From Eubacteriales bacterium (lineage in GTDB: Bacteria > Bacillota > Clostridia > Christensenellales > Aristaeellaceae): a stretch of 64,000 bases of DNA. A program made the translations under genes and the position numbers. Below the pieces are notes generated by a model. The model searched no databases and was not told the DNA's origin. It was given only the letters and a program-made list of their open reading frames with translations. Numbering within the stretch: the stretch's first letter is position 1; each line of letters begins with the position of its first letter. The DNA lies in NCBI GenBank assembly GCA_028705775.1, contig JAQWCW010000005.1, positions 62,001 through 126,000 on the forward strand. The letters are read 5' to 3'. Below are positions 36,045 to 44,510 of the stretch, in pieces.

Positions 36045-36431
36045 CTACTTTACTCCCGTAACATTTCCGTTTTCGTCGGTGGCGTATTTTCCGTTTGTCA
36101 TATCAAGAATGCAGTAGCGGTTGCCGAACAAATCGCGGATGACGGCGCATCTGCCGATGTCTATATCAAACGGGCCGTAATCCACAACCGCTCCCGCAGC
36201 GATAAAGACAGGCAGAACCGCGTCAACTGAGTCAACCTTGAACTGCGCAATCGGTATATCGCGCGTCGTCAGAACAAGCTCGGAAATATCCTCATCCATT
36301 CCAAGCCCGCAGGAATCCTCCGTGCGCCAAAGCAGGCGGAGACCAAGGCTGTCCCGATAAAAGGCAATTCCCTCATCAAGACTGTCGACATGAAAGGACA
36401 CGCAGTCGATATTTGTGAAAACAGATTTCAT
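36045..36431 (-). CDS. VOC-family (glyoxalase/bleomycin-resistance fold) protein
   Basis: 128 aa, one complete VOC module: two beta-alpha-beta-beta-beta units with SFHVDSLDEGIAFYRDSLGLRLLW (about 12-35) and the second unit from FKVDSVDAVLPVFIAAG (about 64-80) ending GNRYCILD. Metal ligand positions include His14 and a late acidic residue. Members are metal-dependent isomerases, dioxygenases or binding proteins; the substrate cannot be inferred. It is the last gene of a minus-strand group with HAM1 and the propeller protein. Confidence 0.82.
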   Translation of the reverse strand: MKSVFTNIDCVSFHVDSLDEGIAFYRDSLGLRLLWRTEDSCGLGMDEDISELVLTTRDIPIAQFKVDSVDAVLPVFIAAGAVVDYGPFDIDIGRCAVIRDLFGNRYCILDMTNGKYATDENGNVTGVK

Positions 36432-36459
36432 AAGCGCCTCCGTAAGCCAAGGCAGCGCC

Positions 36460-37080
36460 TCAGCCGATTACGTGCATAAGAAAAAACTCCCTGAAAGCAC
36501 TTTTCATCGTGCCCGCAACTCCGCTTTTATGCGGAAGGTCGTAATAATACGCTCCGGAGCGCTCGTCAACCGATATTGAATCGAGCGGAAAGCCCTTCAC
36601 CCGCTTTTCATGCGGCTTTGCAACGAGCAGGAATTCCCTGCCGTAGATTGCCTCGTCGTCGCGGAAAAACTCCCTGCCGTCGCCCATGATGAGCCATATG
36701 GCGTTATGGTATCTTGCGCGGACGCTGCCGCCATGCCGCGCGGCAATTCCGGAGTAATGCTCAAGCATTTCATCGTCCGTAAGGCTTTTGCCGCCAACAC
36801 GCCTTACATGAACGCCCGGCTGCTCCGCGTCCGAAACTCCGCCGAGGTGCAGCCCTGAATCGCAGGAGAACACGGGCATATGATACTTATCAAAGTAAGC
36901 CCGCGCTTTCGCGCGGGCGTTGCCGAGTGCGTCGGGCATACTTTCATCAATTTCAATCAGCTTATGCGGAAAAACACCGTCCATGTCGGAAAGCCCCAGA
37001 AGCTCGATGTCAAGCCCCGAAAGCGTTTCGCGCATTGCCTCAAGCTTAGCGGGGTTTCCCGTTCCGTAAAGAATTTTCAT
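36460..37080 (-). CDS. RdgB/HAM1-type non-canonical purine NTP pyrophosphatase
   Basis: 206 aa. It starts MKILYGTGNPAKLEAM, the nucleotide-binding (T/S)GNxxK signature, and has CDSGLHL (about 73-79) in place of the usual DDSGL, plus a long central helix. RdgB enzymes hydrolyse ITP/XTP/dITP to the monophosphate to keep them out of DNA and RNA. The Asp-to-Cys change at the first position of DDSGL and an unusual C-terminal part make this a divergent member; a standard RdgB may exist elsewhere. The stop of the propeller gene is 17 bases upstream of the start. Confidence 0.8.
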   Translation of the reverse strand: MKILYGTGNPAKLEAMRETLSGLDIELLGLSDMDGVFPHKLIEIDESMPDALGNARAKARAYFDKYHMPVFSCDSGLHLGGVSDAEQPGVHVRRVGGKSLTDDEMLEHYSGIAARHGGSVRARYHNAIWLIMGDGREFFRDDEAIYGREFLLVAKPHEKRVKGFPLDSISVDERSGAYYYDLPHKSGVAGTMKSAFREFFLMHVIG

Positions 37081-37096
37081 TCGCGCACCGCTCCCG

Positions 37097-39988
37097 TTAT
37101 TTCAGCTCAACGCAGACAATCTTGCTGTCCTTTTTAGCGGAAGTGCCTACGACGAGCTTGTTCTGGTAAACGGCAGGACTGCCGATGATAGCGCCGCCCA
37201 AATCAAGCGTTTCAAGTTCCTTGCCGGACGAGCTGAGCATTGTCAGGATTCCGTCGTTATCGCCCTGAAGAATGTAAGCCTTTCCGCTGTCGGTATAGAC
37301 TGCGACGGGGCTTGACCAAGTGGACGCTTCAAGCTCGTGCGACCATTTCGTTTCGCCGCTCTCCTTATAGAGGGCAACGACAGTGCTCTTATTCTTGCTG
37401 TTCATAATCGTGAAGATTACAACGTCGGAAAGCTCGTTCTCGCCGACTATCGGGGACGCCATAGCGCCCGTTTCCGTGTTCTTGATATAGCTCGCGGGGA
37501 AATCCGCGCTCCATATTTCGGCGCCGGTAAGCGCGTTGAGCTTCCTTACGGTGCAGGTCTTTTTGCTTGTGGAGCGGCTAAGCTCCGTATTCGCGGTGTA
37601 GAGCGAAACGGCAAGCCCTTCCATTTCAAGCGCTATGGTTGCGTCCGTGTTGTCGCCGGTATCAATAGCCCAAACGGTTGACATTGTGTTTACATCAACG
37701 CATCTGAGAATGCCGTAAGCGTCCGCGTAATACGCATAGCTTCCGTACATCGCAACGCTGCCCTCGATTCCCGTCTTGGTATCCGCCTGCTTTTTGGCAA
37801 CAGCGCTGTAAGCGACGGTTTCAGGCTTGATATCGAGCGTAACATTTTCAACATCGAACACCTGATTGAGCTTGACGGTATAGAGCAGCCCGTTTTCGCC
37901 CGCGACAATCATTGTATCGCTGTTGCGGTCGAAAAGCGCTGAGGAATCGAATGCGCCGTTCGTTCCGGGCGCGTTCTTATCCCTGCCGTTGATAAAGGCG
38001 AGGCGCTTCTGGTCAAGCAGGCTGTACAGATAATATCCGATATCGCCCGTCTTGCCGTTCAGCTTGGAAATGCCCTGCCCAACGGCGAGAAGCGGAATTC
38101 CGCGCGGGTCGAGGGATACGGAGGCGCGCATAGGATAGCCGAGTTCGATAGCCTCGCGCGTCTTTTCACCGTCGTTCAAATCATAGAAATAGATTTTGCC
38201 GTCCTGCGTTGCGTAAATAACTTCCTTGAGCGCAGTCACGGACTTCTTCTCGTCAATGATGTTCATCATGTTGCGAACATCCTGCGGCCACTTGACTATC
38301 GCGGGCTGACCCGTCCAGTATACTCCGTAGTATGTATCCTTGCCGCCTACGGGGTTTTCCCAAAGAATGCTCATGCTTTCTTCCGATATATCAGCCGTGC
38401 CGAAAGCGGCGTTTTGACGGAAAGGCCCGCCGCGGAAGCAAAGAATTCCTGCTTTCCACTGCGCATAATCGTCAGGCGCGCTCATCTGCACCTCAGTCTC
38501 TCTTGAGAAGGAGACGAGCGTCTTGCCGTCTGAAATAATGTTTCCGTTAAGCCCAAGCGCGGAGGGGAGAGCTTCATCCGAAGGCATTGCGGGGAAGTAA
38601 GGCATTGGCGTAGGCGCTCTCGTCGGCTCGGCGGTGGGCGCAGGCTCGGCAGTCGGCTCGGGCGTAGGCGCTTCGGTAGGCTCCTGCGTCGGCTCCTCGG
38701 TCGCTTCTACGGCAGGCTCGGGAGTTTCAAAGCTGGCAGGCGACGTGGTTTCAGGAGATGTAAGCACGATTACTCCCGCTTCGGGGGTATATACAGGTTC
38801 AGCGCCGTCGGACGGCGGCGGGGTAACCGTCGATTCCACAGGCGGGGTGGATGTGGGACGGTAAACCTCGATATAGATGCTGCTGTCCGTAAGCACCCAC
38901 TCGCCGCCCGCGAGTATGGAAAGCCTTACGTCGCCCTCATAGGCGTCGCTCTGCTCAAGGGTGATTCCCCATATTGTATTGCTGTTATTGCGCGTGGGGC
39001 TTACGTTTGCGGTAAGCACCTCGTCCAAATCGTTTATAAGCCTTACGTTTTCGACATCCTTGCCCGTCGTTGCGGTAAGGCAGATTTCATTGCCGACGGC
39101 AACGCGCGAAACGGTAGCTGAAAATTCGGAAACGCTGTAATCCTTCTTTTTGCCGAGAAGGCTTCCCGTTATGTTTTCAGCCGCTCCCGCTATTCCGGCC
39201 CGCAGGTTCGTTATCGCGCCGAGAATCCCGCTGTCCGAAGCGGGGGTAAGGAAAACGACGCCGAAAAACAGCGCGATGATTGCAACTACGACAATCACAG
39301 CCGTCAGCGCTCCGTGGCGGCGCGGCGGTTCTTCTTCTTCCTCAGGCAGTCCGCTGTCCATATAGTCCCGCTCAGGCATCTGCGGAGCGGCGGCGCGCTG
39401 CGAGGGGACAACCGGAGGTCTATACTGGCGGGCGTTTCCGCTGCTCTGCGTCTGGCTGCGATAGCGCTCGTCGTCATAAACCTGACGCGGCTGCGGCGCG
39501 CTGCGCACGGGCATTACATAATCGTTCTTCTTTTCGGGCGCGCGCCTTTCGCGGTCATACGCAACGTCCCGCATATACATACCGGGGCTTGGAACGCTCT
39601 GCGGAGCAGCCTCCTCCGGCAATTCGGCAGCGGCGGAAGCGCGGCGGCGGCGGCGCGGCGAAGCGGCGTCCTCTAAGGATATTTCGGAGCGTATCGCGCT
39701 CTGCTCATCCTTGCGAAGCCGCATATCCTGCTCCGGCTCCTGAACAGGCTCAACCTTTTTGACCACGCGGGGCGCGGTTCTTTCCTCTATGCTCTGCTGA
39801 ATAGCGCCGCCCGATATTGTATCGGTGCGCTTCACCTGCACGACGGGGCGCTGCTCAATGCGTTCCGCGCCTGTGGATGCCCCTCCGCGCTTGCGCACGG
39901 GAGCCTGCCAAACGGCGGTTTTGGTTTCCGCGCCGTATATGGGGAGCATCTGCTGCTCCTGCTTAGGCGTCCTGAATTCATCGCTCAT
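37097..39988 (-). CDS. large membrane-anchored PQQ-type beta-propeller protein
   Basis: 963 aa. A long cytoplasmic N-terminal tail rich in Arg, Glu, Pro and Gln (1-224) is followed by a single membrane helix (226-248), a beta-rich outside region (about 275-370), a Pro/Thr/Glu repeat linker (about 385-465) and a C-terminal eight-bladed PQQ-like propeller (about 490-963, repeats such as GKIYFYDLNDGEK and GEIYS-like strands). No catalytic residues were recognised. This architecture suits a surface scaffold with an inside signal tail, for example a sensor of wall or glycan state (inference). The promoter lies in an 18-bp palindrome. Confidence 0.8.
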   Translation of the reverse strand: MSDEFRTPKQEQQMLPIYGAETKTAVWQAPVRKRGGASTGAERIEQRPVVQVKRTDTISGGAIQQSIEERTAPRVVKKVEPVQEPEQDMRLRKDEQSAIRSEISLEDAASPRRRRRASAAAELPEEAAPQSVPSPGMYMRDVAYDRERRAPEKKNDYVMPVRSAPQPRQVYDDERYRSQTQSSGNARQYRPPVVPSQRAAAPQMPERDYMDSGLPEEEEEPPRRHGALTAVIVVVAIIALFFGVVFLTPASDSGILGAITNLRAGIAGAAENITGSLLGKKKDYSVSEFSATVSRVAVGNEICLTATTGKDVENVRLINDLDEVLTANVSPTRNNSNTIWGITLEQSDAYEGDVRLSILAGGEWVLTDSSIYIEVYRPTSTPPVESTVTPPPSDGAEPVYTPEAGVIVLTSPETTSPASFETPEPAVEATEEPTQEPTEAPTPEPTAEPAPTAEPTRAPTPMPYFPAMPSDEALPSALGLNGNIISDGKTLVSFSRETEVQMSAPDDYAQWKAGILCFRGGPFRQNAAFGTADISEESMSILWENPVGGKDTYYGVYWTGQPAIVKWPQDVRNMMNIIDEKKSVTALKEVIYATQDGKIYFYDLNDGEKTREAIELGYPMRASVSLDPRGIPLLAVGQGISKLNGKTGDIGYYLYSLLDQKRLAFINGRDKNAPGTNGAFDSSALFDRNSDTMIVAGENGLLYTVKLNQVFDVENVTLDIKPETVAYSAVAKKQADTKTGIEGSVAMYGSYAYYADAYGILRCVDVNTMSTVWAIDTGDNTDATIALEMEGLAVSLYTANTELSRSTSKKTCTVRKLNALTGAEIWSADFPASYIKNTETGAMASPIVGENELSDVVIFTIMNSKNKSTVVALYKESGETKWSHELEASTWSSPVAVYTDSGKAYILQGDNDGILTMLSSSGKELETLDLGGAIIGSPAVYQNKLVVGTSAKKDSKIVCVELK

Positions 39989-40113
39989 AATATGTTCCTA
40001 TGCCCTCCATAATGCTTCACGGTATAAAGCGTAAGCGCCGCGCGCCTTCCGTTCATCATACGGCTTAAAGGCGCAGGCATTATCTAAGCCCTAAAGACAG
40101 ATAAGGTATCTCC

Positions 40114-40147
40114 AATCTATTATAATAGATTCACGCGCAAATCTCAA
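40114..40147 (-). promoter_or_regulatory. promoter of the propeller gene inside an 18-bp palindrome
   Basis: Minus strand: TTGAGA (40147-40142), 17 bases, TATAAT (40124-40119). The -10 sits in the perfect palindrome AATCTATTATAATAGATT (40114-40131), which could be a repressor site. The plus strand also shows TATAAT but no -35. Confidence 0.65.
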
Positions 40148-40351
40148 GCCTTAGCAAAAACTAAGCGAAGCATTGCCGACGCGCAAATGCGATAAAACGA
40201 ATTATAAAGCCATTCGCGCCGATAATCAAGCGTTTCGTGCTCCGAGCGGTTTTGGCGTTCCACGCCGCGCTATGATTGCGCCGAGGGGTGCGAAGGAGAA
40301 ATGCAAAGGCTTACGGCTAAGCCCTTCCCCCGCATATTGAAAGGAGAAAAT

Positions 40352-41107
40352 GTGAGTAAAAAATCATTGCGGCTTGCATTGGCTTCGCTGACGGCGGCGC
40401 TTATGCTCTGCATTTCAACGGCATTTGCGGAAACGGTTACGCACGCGCAGGCGCTCAGCGCGATTTGGAAGGGGCTTTATGCCGAAACGGGGTTTTCGCA
40501 GGAGGATTTCGCGCTCTCACAGCTCGTTTCGGGAAACGGCGAATGGTCGTTTTCAACAACGCTCAAAAGCCATCCGGAGGATGAGGACGGGCTGTACGTC
40601 GGAACGCTCAGGGCAAACGGCGCGCTTGACATATTGCAGAAGCCGTCAAAAATATCTTTAGACCGACGGCTTGAGACTCAGCTGAAGGAGTGCTTCAACC
40701 GTGACAACTGCTATATAAGGCTCGCAGAGGTTTGCGAAAAGTGGAAGCCCATAATCTCCGCCCTGACGGATGAGGAAGCGGAGGGCATCTTCGATAAATA
40801 CAGAGCCGTAGTTGAATCGGGCATTCGGCTGCCGGACAGCGGGACGCTGCACTTTGACGCGGCTTACGATTGCGCCTTGGACGCGCTGTCGCGCGAGGAA
40901 GGCTGGTCGGACGAGTCCGCGCGGCTCTACCGTCTCTGCATATCCGCATACTATTCTCCCGACGATATAGGAAAGCCGGTTTATCTTTTCTATTTTGAGC
41001 GTCACTCAATGTTTGAAAACGAATACTCGACAGACAAGGCGATGAAAAATTATGAGAAAAAGCTCGAATCATATTTCGGCAGTCAAAGGTGCAGAATAAA
41101 CCGCTAA
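40352..41107 (+). CDS. exported protein of unknown function
   Basis: 251 aa from a GTG start at 40352 with AAGGAG six bases upstream; starting further upstream would hide the signal peptide. The first 26 residues (SKKSLRLALASLTAALML..TAFA) form a type I signal peptide with cleavage after Ala-Phe-Ala. The mature protein is acidic and helical with several Trp and Cys residues (CFNRDNCYIRLAEVCEKW near 120-138). It may be related to other Clostridia exported proteins with an Asp/Glu/Tyr-rich helical fold, but no known domain was identified. It is monocistronic; a hairpin follows at once. Confidence 0.7.
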   Translation: MSKKSLRLALASLTAALMLCISTAFAETVTHAQALSAIWKGLYAETGFSQEDFALSQLVSGNGEWSFSTTLKSHPEDEDGLYVGTLRANGALDILQKPSKISLDRRLETQLKECFNRDNCYIRLAEVCEKWKPIISALTDEEAEGIFDKYRAVVESGIRLPDSGTLHFDAAYDCALDALSREEGWSDESARLYRLCISAYYSPDDIGKPVYLFYFERHSMFENEYSTDKAMKNYEKKLESYFGSQRCRINR

Positions 41108-41110
41108 ACA

Positions 41111-41142
41111 AAAAGCCGCCGCGCAAAAGCACGGCGGCAAAT
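41111..41142. terminator. hairpin after the exported-protein gene
   Basis: GCCGCCG (41115-41121) pairs with CGGCGGC (41132-41138). A run of A precedes it and AAATTTT follows, so it can act on either strand; the U tract is better on the minus strand. Confidence 0.65.
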
Positions 41143-41550
41143 TTTGCGGCTCAATCCTGCAATTCCATAAGCACTTGGTAGTTTTTGCTATACAGGCTTA
41201 CAAATGCAGCCGTACCTGAGCAGCAAATTTTCGTAAAACGCATTACCACAATAAGCGCATAACTGAGCCGCTTAAAGCAAAAGCCGAGCTATTTCAGCCA
41301 ATGACTCAATGCGATTTTTACGGGTATAGTCAAAGCATAACAGCACTATTCGAGCTGTACGCTTAAGAGCCTTGGTACAGCACACAGCCAAAGCACAGCC
41401 GAGCTATTCGTCAGGCATTTGCTCAAAGGTTGTCCCGCGGGATATATAAAGATGCGATGGCATTCAGCGGTTTTGAGAGAAATCCCAAAGTAAACTCCGC
41501 TGTGGAATTTACTTTGGGATTTCACGTAAGCGATTTTGCGCACAATAAGA
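41143..41550. other. gene-free stretch between two hairpins
   Basis: About 400 bases without a credible gene. It contains the 16-bp inverted repeat at 41479-41523 and two imperfect copies of AGCCGAGCTATT with similar flanks (near 41284 and 41399). No promoter or RNA motif was recognised. Confidence 0.5.
41479..41523. repeat. perfect 16-bp inverted repeat
   Basis: GAAATCCCAAAGTAAA (41479-41494) and its exact complement (41508-41523) flank 13 bases. There is no T tract, so it is not a usual terminator; it may be the end of a small mobile element or an operator. Confidence 0.75.
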
Positions 41551-41572
41551 CCGCCGCGCAAAAGCGCGGCGG
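41551..41572 (-). terminator. terminator of rpsT
   Basis: CCGCCGCGC pairs perfectly with GCGCGGCGG (41551-41559 with 41564-41572) around AAAA. On the minus strand TCTTATTG follows; the stem is strong but the U tract short. It lies 28 bases after rpsT. Confidence 0.7.
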
Positions 41573-41600
41573 CTGAACACAGCTATTAAAGCCGAAAAGC

Positions 41601-41858
41601 TTACGCCTCAGCGGGCTTTGCGAGCTTCTTTGCAAGACGCGCCTTTTTGCGGCTTGCGGTTTCAACCTTGATGATTCCCTTGGCGGCAGCCTTGTCGAGA
41701 GCGGAGAAAGCGTTGGCAAGCTCCTTCTCGGCATTTTCGGGAGCGGCGTTTTCGTACTTCTTGATGGCAGTCTTAACGCCGGTCTTTATGTTGCGGTTGC
41801 GAAGGGTTTTCGCCTCGGTAACCTTAACGCGCTTGATAGCGGACTTTATGATAGGCAA
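41601..41858 (-). CDS. rpsT: 30S ribosomal protein S20
   Basis: 85 aa; a primary binder of 16S rRNA. The start is TTG at 41858 with GGAGG eight bases upstream, giving MPIIKSAIKRVKVTEAKTLRN, the usual S20 opening. The rest is Lys/Ala-rich helix (NIKTGVKTAIKKYENA, KAAAKGIIKVETASRKKARLAK) as expected. A weak TTG start is a known way to limit S20 synthesis in other bacteria (knowledge from E. coli UUG start), and is the same here. It lies 77 bases after rpsI. Confidence 0.97.
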   Translation of the reverse strand: MPIIKSAIKRVKVTEAKTLRNRNIKTGVKTAIKKYENAAPENAEKELANAFSALDKAAAKGIIKVETASRKKARLAKKLAKPAEA

Positions 41859-41935
41859 CTAACACACCTCCAATAATGGTTGCGGAGAGGGCAGAGAATA
41901 CTGCCGCCCAACCGCCGTAAGAAAAATGTGAAAAC

Positions 41936-42328
41936 TCAGCGCTTTGAGAACTGAGGCGCACGACGGGCGGCCTTCAGACCGTACTTCTTGCGCTCCTTCA
42001 TACGAGGGTCGCGGGTCAGGAAACCTGCCTGCTTGAGGGCGGGGCGCAGCTCAGGGTCAACCTTGATGAGCGCGCGGCTGATACCGTGACGGATAGCGCC
42101 GGCCTGACCGGAAAGTCCGCCGCCGTGTACGTTAACGAGGATATCGAAGCCCTTGCCGGCGTTCGTGAGCGTAAGGGGCTGACGAACAGTCATCTTAAGG
42201 GTTTCAAGACCGAAATAAGAGTCGATATCGCGCTTGTTGATGACGATTTTTCCATCACCGGCAACCAAACGAACGCGGGCAATGGCCTGCTTGCGGCGGC
42301 CAACGGCATTGTAATTGACTTGAGACAT
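41936..42328 (-). CDS. rpsI: 30S ribosomal protein S9
   Basis: 130 aa; binds the 16S 3' domain near the P site with its C-terminal tail ending in Lys-Arg, here ...RRAPQFSKR. The conserved core [22 protein letters not shown] and [14 protein letters not shown] is intact. AAGGAG lies about eleven bases before the ATG. It is the second gene of the usual rplM-rpsI operon, 22 bases after rplM. Confidence 0.97.
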   Translation of the reverse strand: MSQVNYNAVGRRKQAIARVRLVAGDGKIVINKRDIDSYFGLETLKMTVRQPLTLTNAGKGFDILVNVHGGGLSGQAGAIRHGISRALIKVDPELRPALKQAGFLTRDPRMKERKKYGLKAARRAPQFSKR

Positions 42329-42350
42329 CTTTGCTTATTCTCCTTCCGCG

Positions 42351-42782
42351 TTACTTCAGTTCGAGCGTTTCAGGCTGCTGTGCAGTATGCTGATGCTCTG
42401 AGCCGGAATAAATGTGCAGCTTAGTTGCCATCTTGCGACCGAGAGGTCCCTTAGGCAGCATTCCGACGATAGCCTTTTCCACGGCAAACTCAGGCTTATT
42501 CGCCATGAGGTCGCGGTACTTGGTTTCCTTGAGTCCGCCGGCGTATCCGCTGTGATGATAATAAATCTTCTGGTCAAGCTTCCTGCCGGTAAGGACAACC
42601 TTGTCGGCGTTAATGATTATAACATAATCGCCGGTATCCACGTGGGGAGTATAAGTGGGCTTATTCTTGCCGCGCAGGATGTTGGCAACCTGCGAAGCCA
42701 AGCGGCCCAGAACCATACCATCGGCGTCGACGACGTACCATTTGCGCTGGACGGTCTCTGCCTTTGCCATATACGTATTCAA
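42351..42782 (-). CDS. rplM: 50S ribosomal protein L13
   Basis: 143 aa from a TTG at 42782, which is eight bases after GGAGG and gives [22 protein letters not shown], the standard L13 start. The ATG at 42788 is too close to the ribosome site. Conserved L13 blocks [23 protein letters not shown] and [15 protein letters not shown], then [18 protein letters not shown] follow. It is the first gene of the rplM-rpsI operon with a strong promoter at 42933-42961; L13 is a 50S assembly protein. Confidence 0.97.
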   Translation of the reverse strand: MNTYMAKAETVQRKWYVVDADGMVLGRLASQVANILRGKNKPTYTPHVDTGDYVIIINADKVVLTGRKLDQKIYYHHSGYAGGLKETKYRDLMANKPEFAVEKAIVGMLPKGPLGRKMATKLHIYSGSEHQHTAQQPETLELK

Positions 42783-42932
42783 GTTCATATCCTCCTTGGG
42801 ATTGTATGGTGAAGAGTTTTCCGATTATACGGAAAACCGGCGCGGAATCCGCGCAGTCTGCTGTCAATGATGGTCGCACCGACAGCGTTGTAACAATAGA
42901 CCGGGGCTAGCGGAGCTATTGCAGCAAGAATT

Positions 42933-42961
42933 ATTTTACCTCTCAAAGTCATGGTTGTCAA
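42933..42961 (-). promoter_or_regulatory. promoter and leader of rplM-rpsI
   Basis: Minus strand: TTGACA (42961-42956), 17 bases, TAAAAT (42938-42933). The leader of about 145 nt contains two hairpins, CGGAAAAC-type (about 42816-42838) and GCGCGGA/TCCGCGC (about 42841-42855). An L13-type autoregulatory leader is possible but the known consensus was not matched. Confidence 0.8.
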
Positions 42962-43542
42962 CGGTTTGCGAAAACTTTTGCGCCATTAATACGGAAATCG
43001 CGAGAAATTTGAAAATCAAAGGCGCGGAAACGGGAAAAAGACAGGATTATGGGACTGTAAATGCAAACGGAAGCCCTCGGCAGACGGGCAACGCAGAAAG
43101 CAAAACAGTACGCGGTTCAGGAAACGCGGCGGCGCGAAGCGCTAATAGCGCGGCAGAACTGAATGCCTTAATCGAATCAACACGAAGCGCCGAAAGCAAC
43201 GCTGCGCTTTGCGTTGCGTTTTTTACAGGCACAAAGCTGCGGAAACAGGCGCTGTAAAGCGCGATTCCCACACATCTCCCATGCTTTTTCGGCTAATACC
43301 GATATTGATTCCCGCTTCTGCACATATTGCTTCCTATTTAATATATAGCGAATATATACCTGTGCGCATCAGGCAGACGAATGCTTCTCTATAAAACTCC
43401 CCTTAAGCGGCTCGGCGCTTAACAAAAGCAGTACTTAACACGGGCTTGTACCATGGAAAAATAGGCAGTTGTACGCCTTTGTCATTCGTTATGAAAATAC
43501 ATATTTCGCGGCTTCGATTGAATTAAGCGAAACGTTTCACAT
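42962..43542. other. gene-free stretch beyond the rplM promoter
   Basis: About 580 bases with no credible gene. It holds a plus-strand terminator at 43196-43224 with no gene before it. A short unknown RNA is possible. Confidence 0.45.
43196..43224 (+). terminator. orphan plus-strand terminator
   Basis: GCAACGC (43196-43202) pairs with GCGTTGC (43211-43217) around 8 bases and is followed by T6 (43219-43224). No gene precedes it on this strand. Confidence 0.55.
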
Positions 43543-44328
43543 TTACTTTTGAACCTCGGCACGATAGCGGCTCGGCGTGACTCCGCACTCGGCGATAAAG
43601 GCTCTGTTGAAGGTTCTCGGATTCTCATAGCCGCATTTGTAGCACGCCTCCGTAACCGACACCGCGGGGTCGAGCAAAAGGCGCTTTGCGCAGTCAATCC
43701 TGAGCATATTCACATACTGCCGGAAGCCGATATTTAGCTGCTCGGAAAAGATGTGCGAAAGGTGCGAGGCGCTCATTCCCAGCGCGGACGAAACGGATTT
43801 GAGCGTAATCGCGGAGCTGAAATGCTCGCTGACATAACCGATAACCTTGTCAACGCATTCCTTGTATTCAGGCGCGGTCGGCTGCAATTCCAGATTCGGA
43901 AGAACGTGCGCGAGAAACAGATGAAGGTAGGCACGAAGGAGCGTATGGTCGCCGGAACGCGATATTTCATAAAGCTTTTCGGCAATTTCGGAAAGCTCTC
44001 TGCCAGCCTCGTGCGCGGTCAGAACGGGAGTTATCGGGCGCGTTGCGGTGAAAATACCGCTGAACTCGGAAATCGTATAGGGCGAGAAAAACGCGGCAAG
44101 CCCGTGCGCGTCCGGCGAAAAGCTGATGTAGGCATGGGGAACGGTCGGGAACACGGCGGCGGTGTCCCCCTTTTCAAGCTTCCATGTTTTTTGCGCTATC
44201 ATCAGCTCGCACGAGCCGGACATAATATACAGAACCTCGATTACATTATGCACATGAGCGGGGAACGGAGCATTGTAGCTGTCGCCGACAAAGAAATCGC
44301 CGTCCCGCGTTTCGTAAAACAGCTTCAT
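43543..44328 (-). CDS. AraC-family regulator of importer locus 2
   Basis: 261 aa from ATG 44328 (AGGGGTG upstream); the frame continues to 44394 without homology. The N-terminal cupin effector domain contains PFPAHVHNVIEVLYIMSG (about 22-39), the C-terminal part two helix-turn-helix units (ITLKSVSSALGMSASHLSHIF and ACYKCGYENPRTFNRAF) ending TPSRYRAEV. It is divergent from the importer 2 operon with 182 bases between, and both promoters are visible. It is inferred to regulate that operon. It is diverged from the AraC at 16.5-17.4 kb, so it probably senses another sugar. Confidence 0.9.
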   Translation of the reverse strand: MKLFYETRDGDFFVGDSYNAPFPAHVHNVIEVLYIMSGSCELMIAQKTWKLEKGDTAAVFPTVPHAYISFSPDAHGLAAFFSPYTISEFSGIFTATRPITPVLTAHEAGRELSEIAEKLYEISRSGDHTLLRAYLHLFLAHVLPNLELQPTAPEYKECVDKVIGYVSEHFSSAITLKSVSSALGMSASHLSHIFSEQLNIGFRQYVNMLRIDCAKRLLLDPAVSVTEACYKCGYENPRTFNRAFIAECGVTPSRYRAEVQK

Positions 44329-44362
44329 GTTTTTCACCCCTATCCGGAAAACTTCCAACCAC

Positions 44363-44391
44363 ATCATACCTTGTTCTATACAAAATGTAAA
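44363..44391 (-). promoter_or_regulatory. promoter of the AraC gene 2
   Basis: Minus strand: TTTACA (44391-44386), 17 bases, TATGAT (44368-44363). It leaves a leader of about 28 bases. Confidence 0.6.
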
Positions 44392-44444
44392 CAAACGAGG
44401 CGCAAATTAAGATAATTTTGTCCGTTTTTTTAAACCAAATGTCA

Positions 44445-44474
44445 TTGAAGGATATATATACGTTTCGCTATACT
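44445..44474 (+). promoter_or_regulatory. promoter of importer operon 2
   Basis: TTGAAG (44445-44450), 18 bases, TATACT (44469-44474), 37 bases before the permease start. The non-ideal -35 fits control by the divergent AraC. Confidence 0.6.
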
Positions 44475-44510
44475 AATGTATCATTACGAGCAATAAGCGA
44501 GGCACACCGT

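Noticed and set aside
42783..42932. Known L13 leader RNA
   Set aside because: Hairpins exist, but I could not match the published consensus by eye; it is left as an unspecified leader.
42919..43257. 112-codon plus-strand frame near the rplM promoter
   Set aside because: It starts inside the rplM promoter region, is low in complexity and has no ribosome site or recognised domain.
43529..43538. GAAACGTTTC palindrome as an operator or cre site
   Set aside because: It lies just behind the AraC 2 stop, not near a promoter, and the spacing does not fit the cre consensus.
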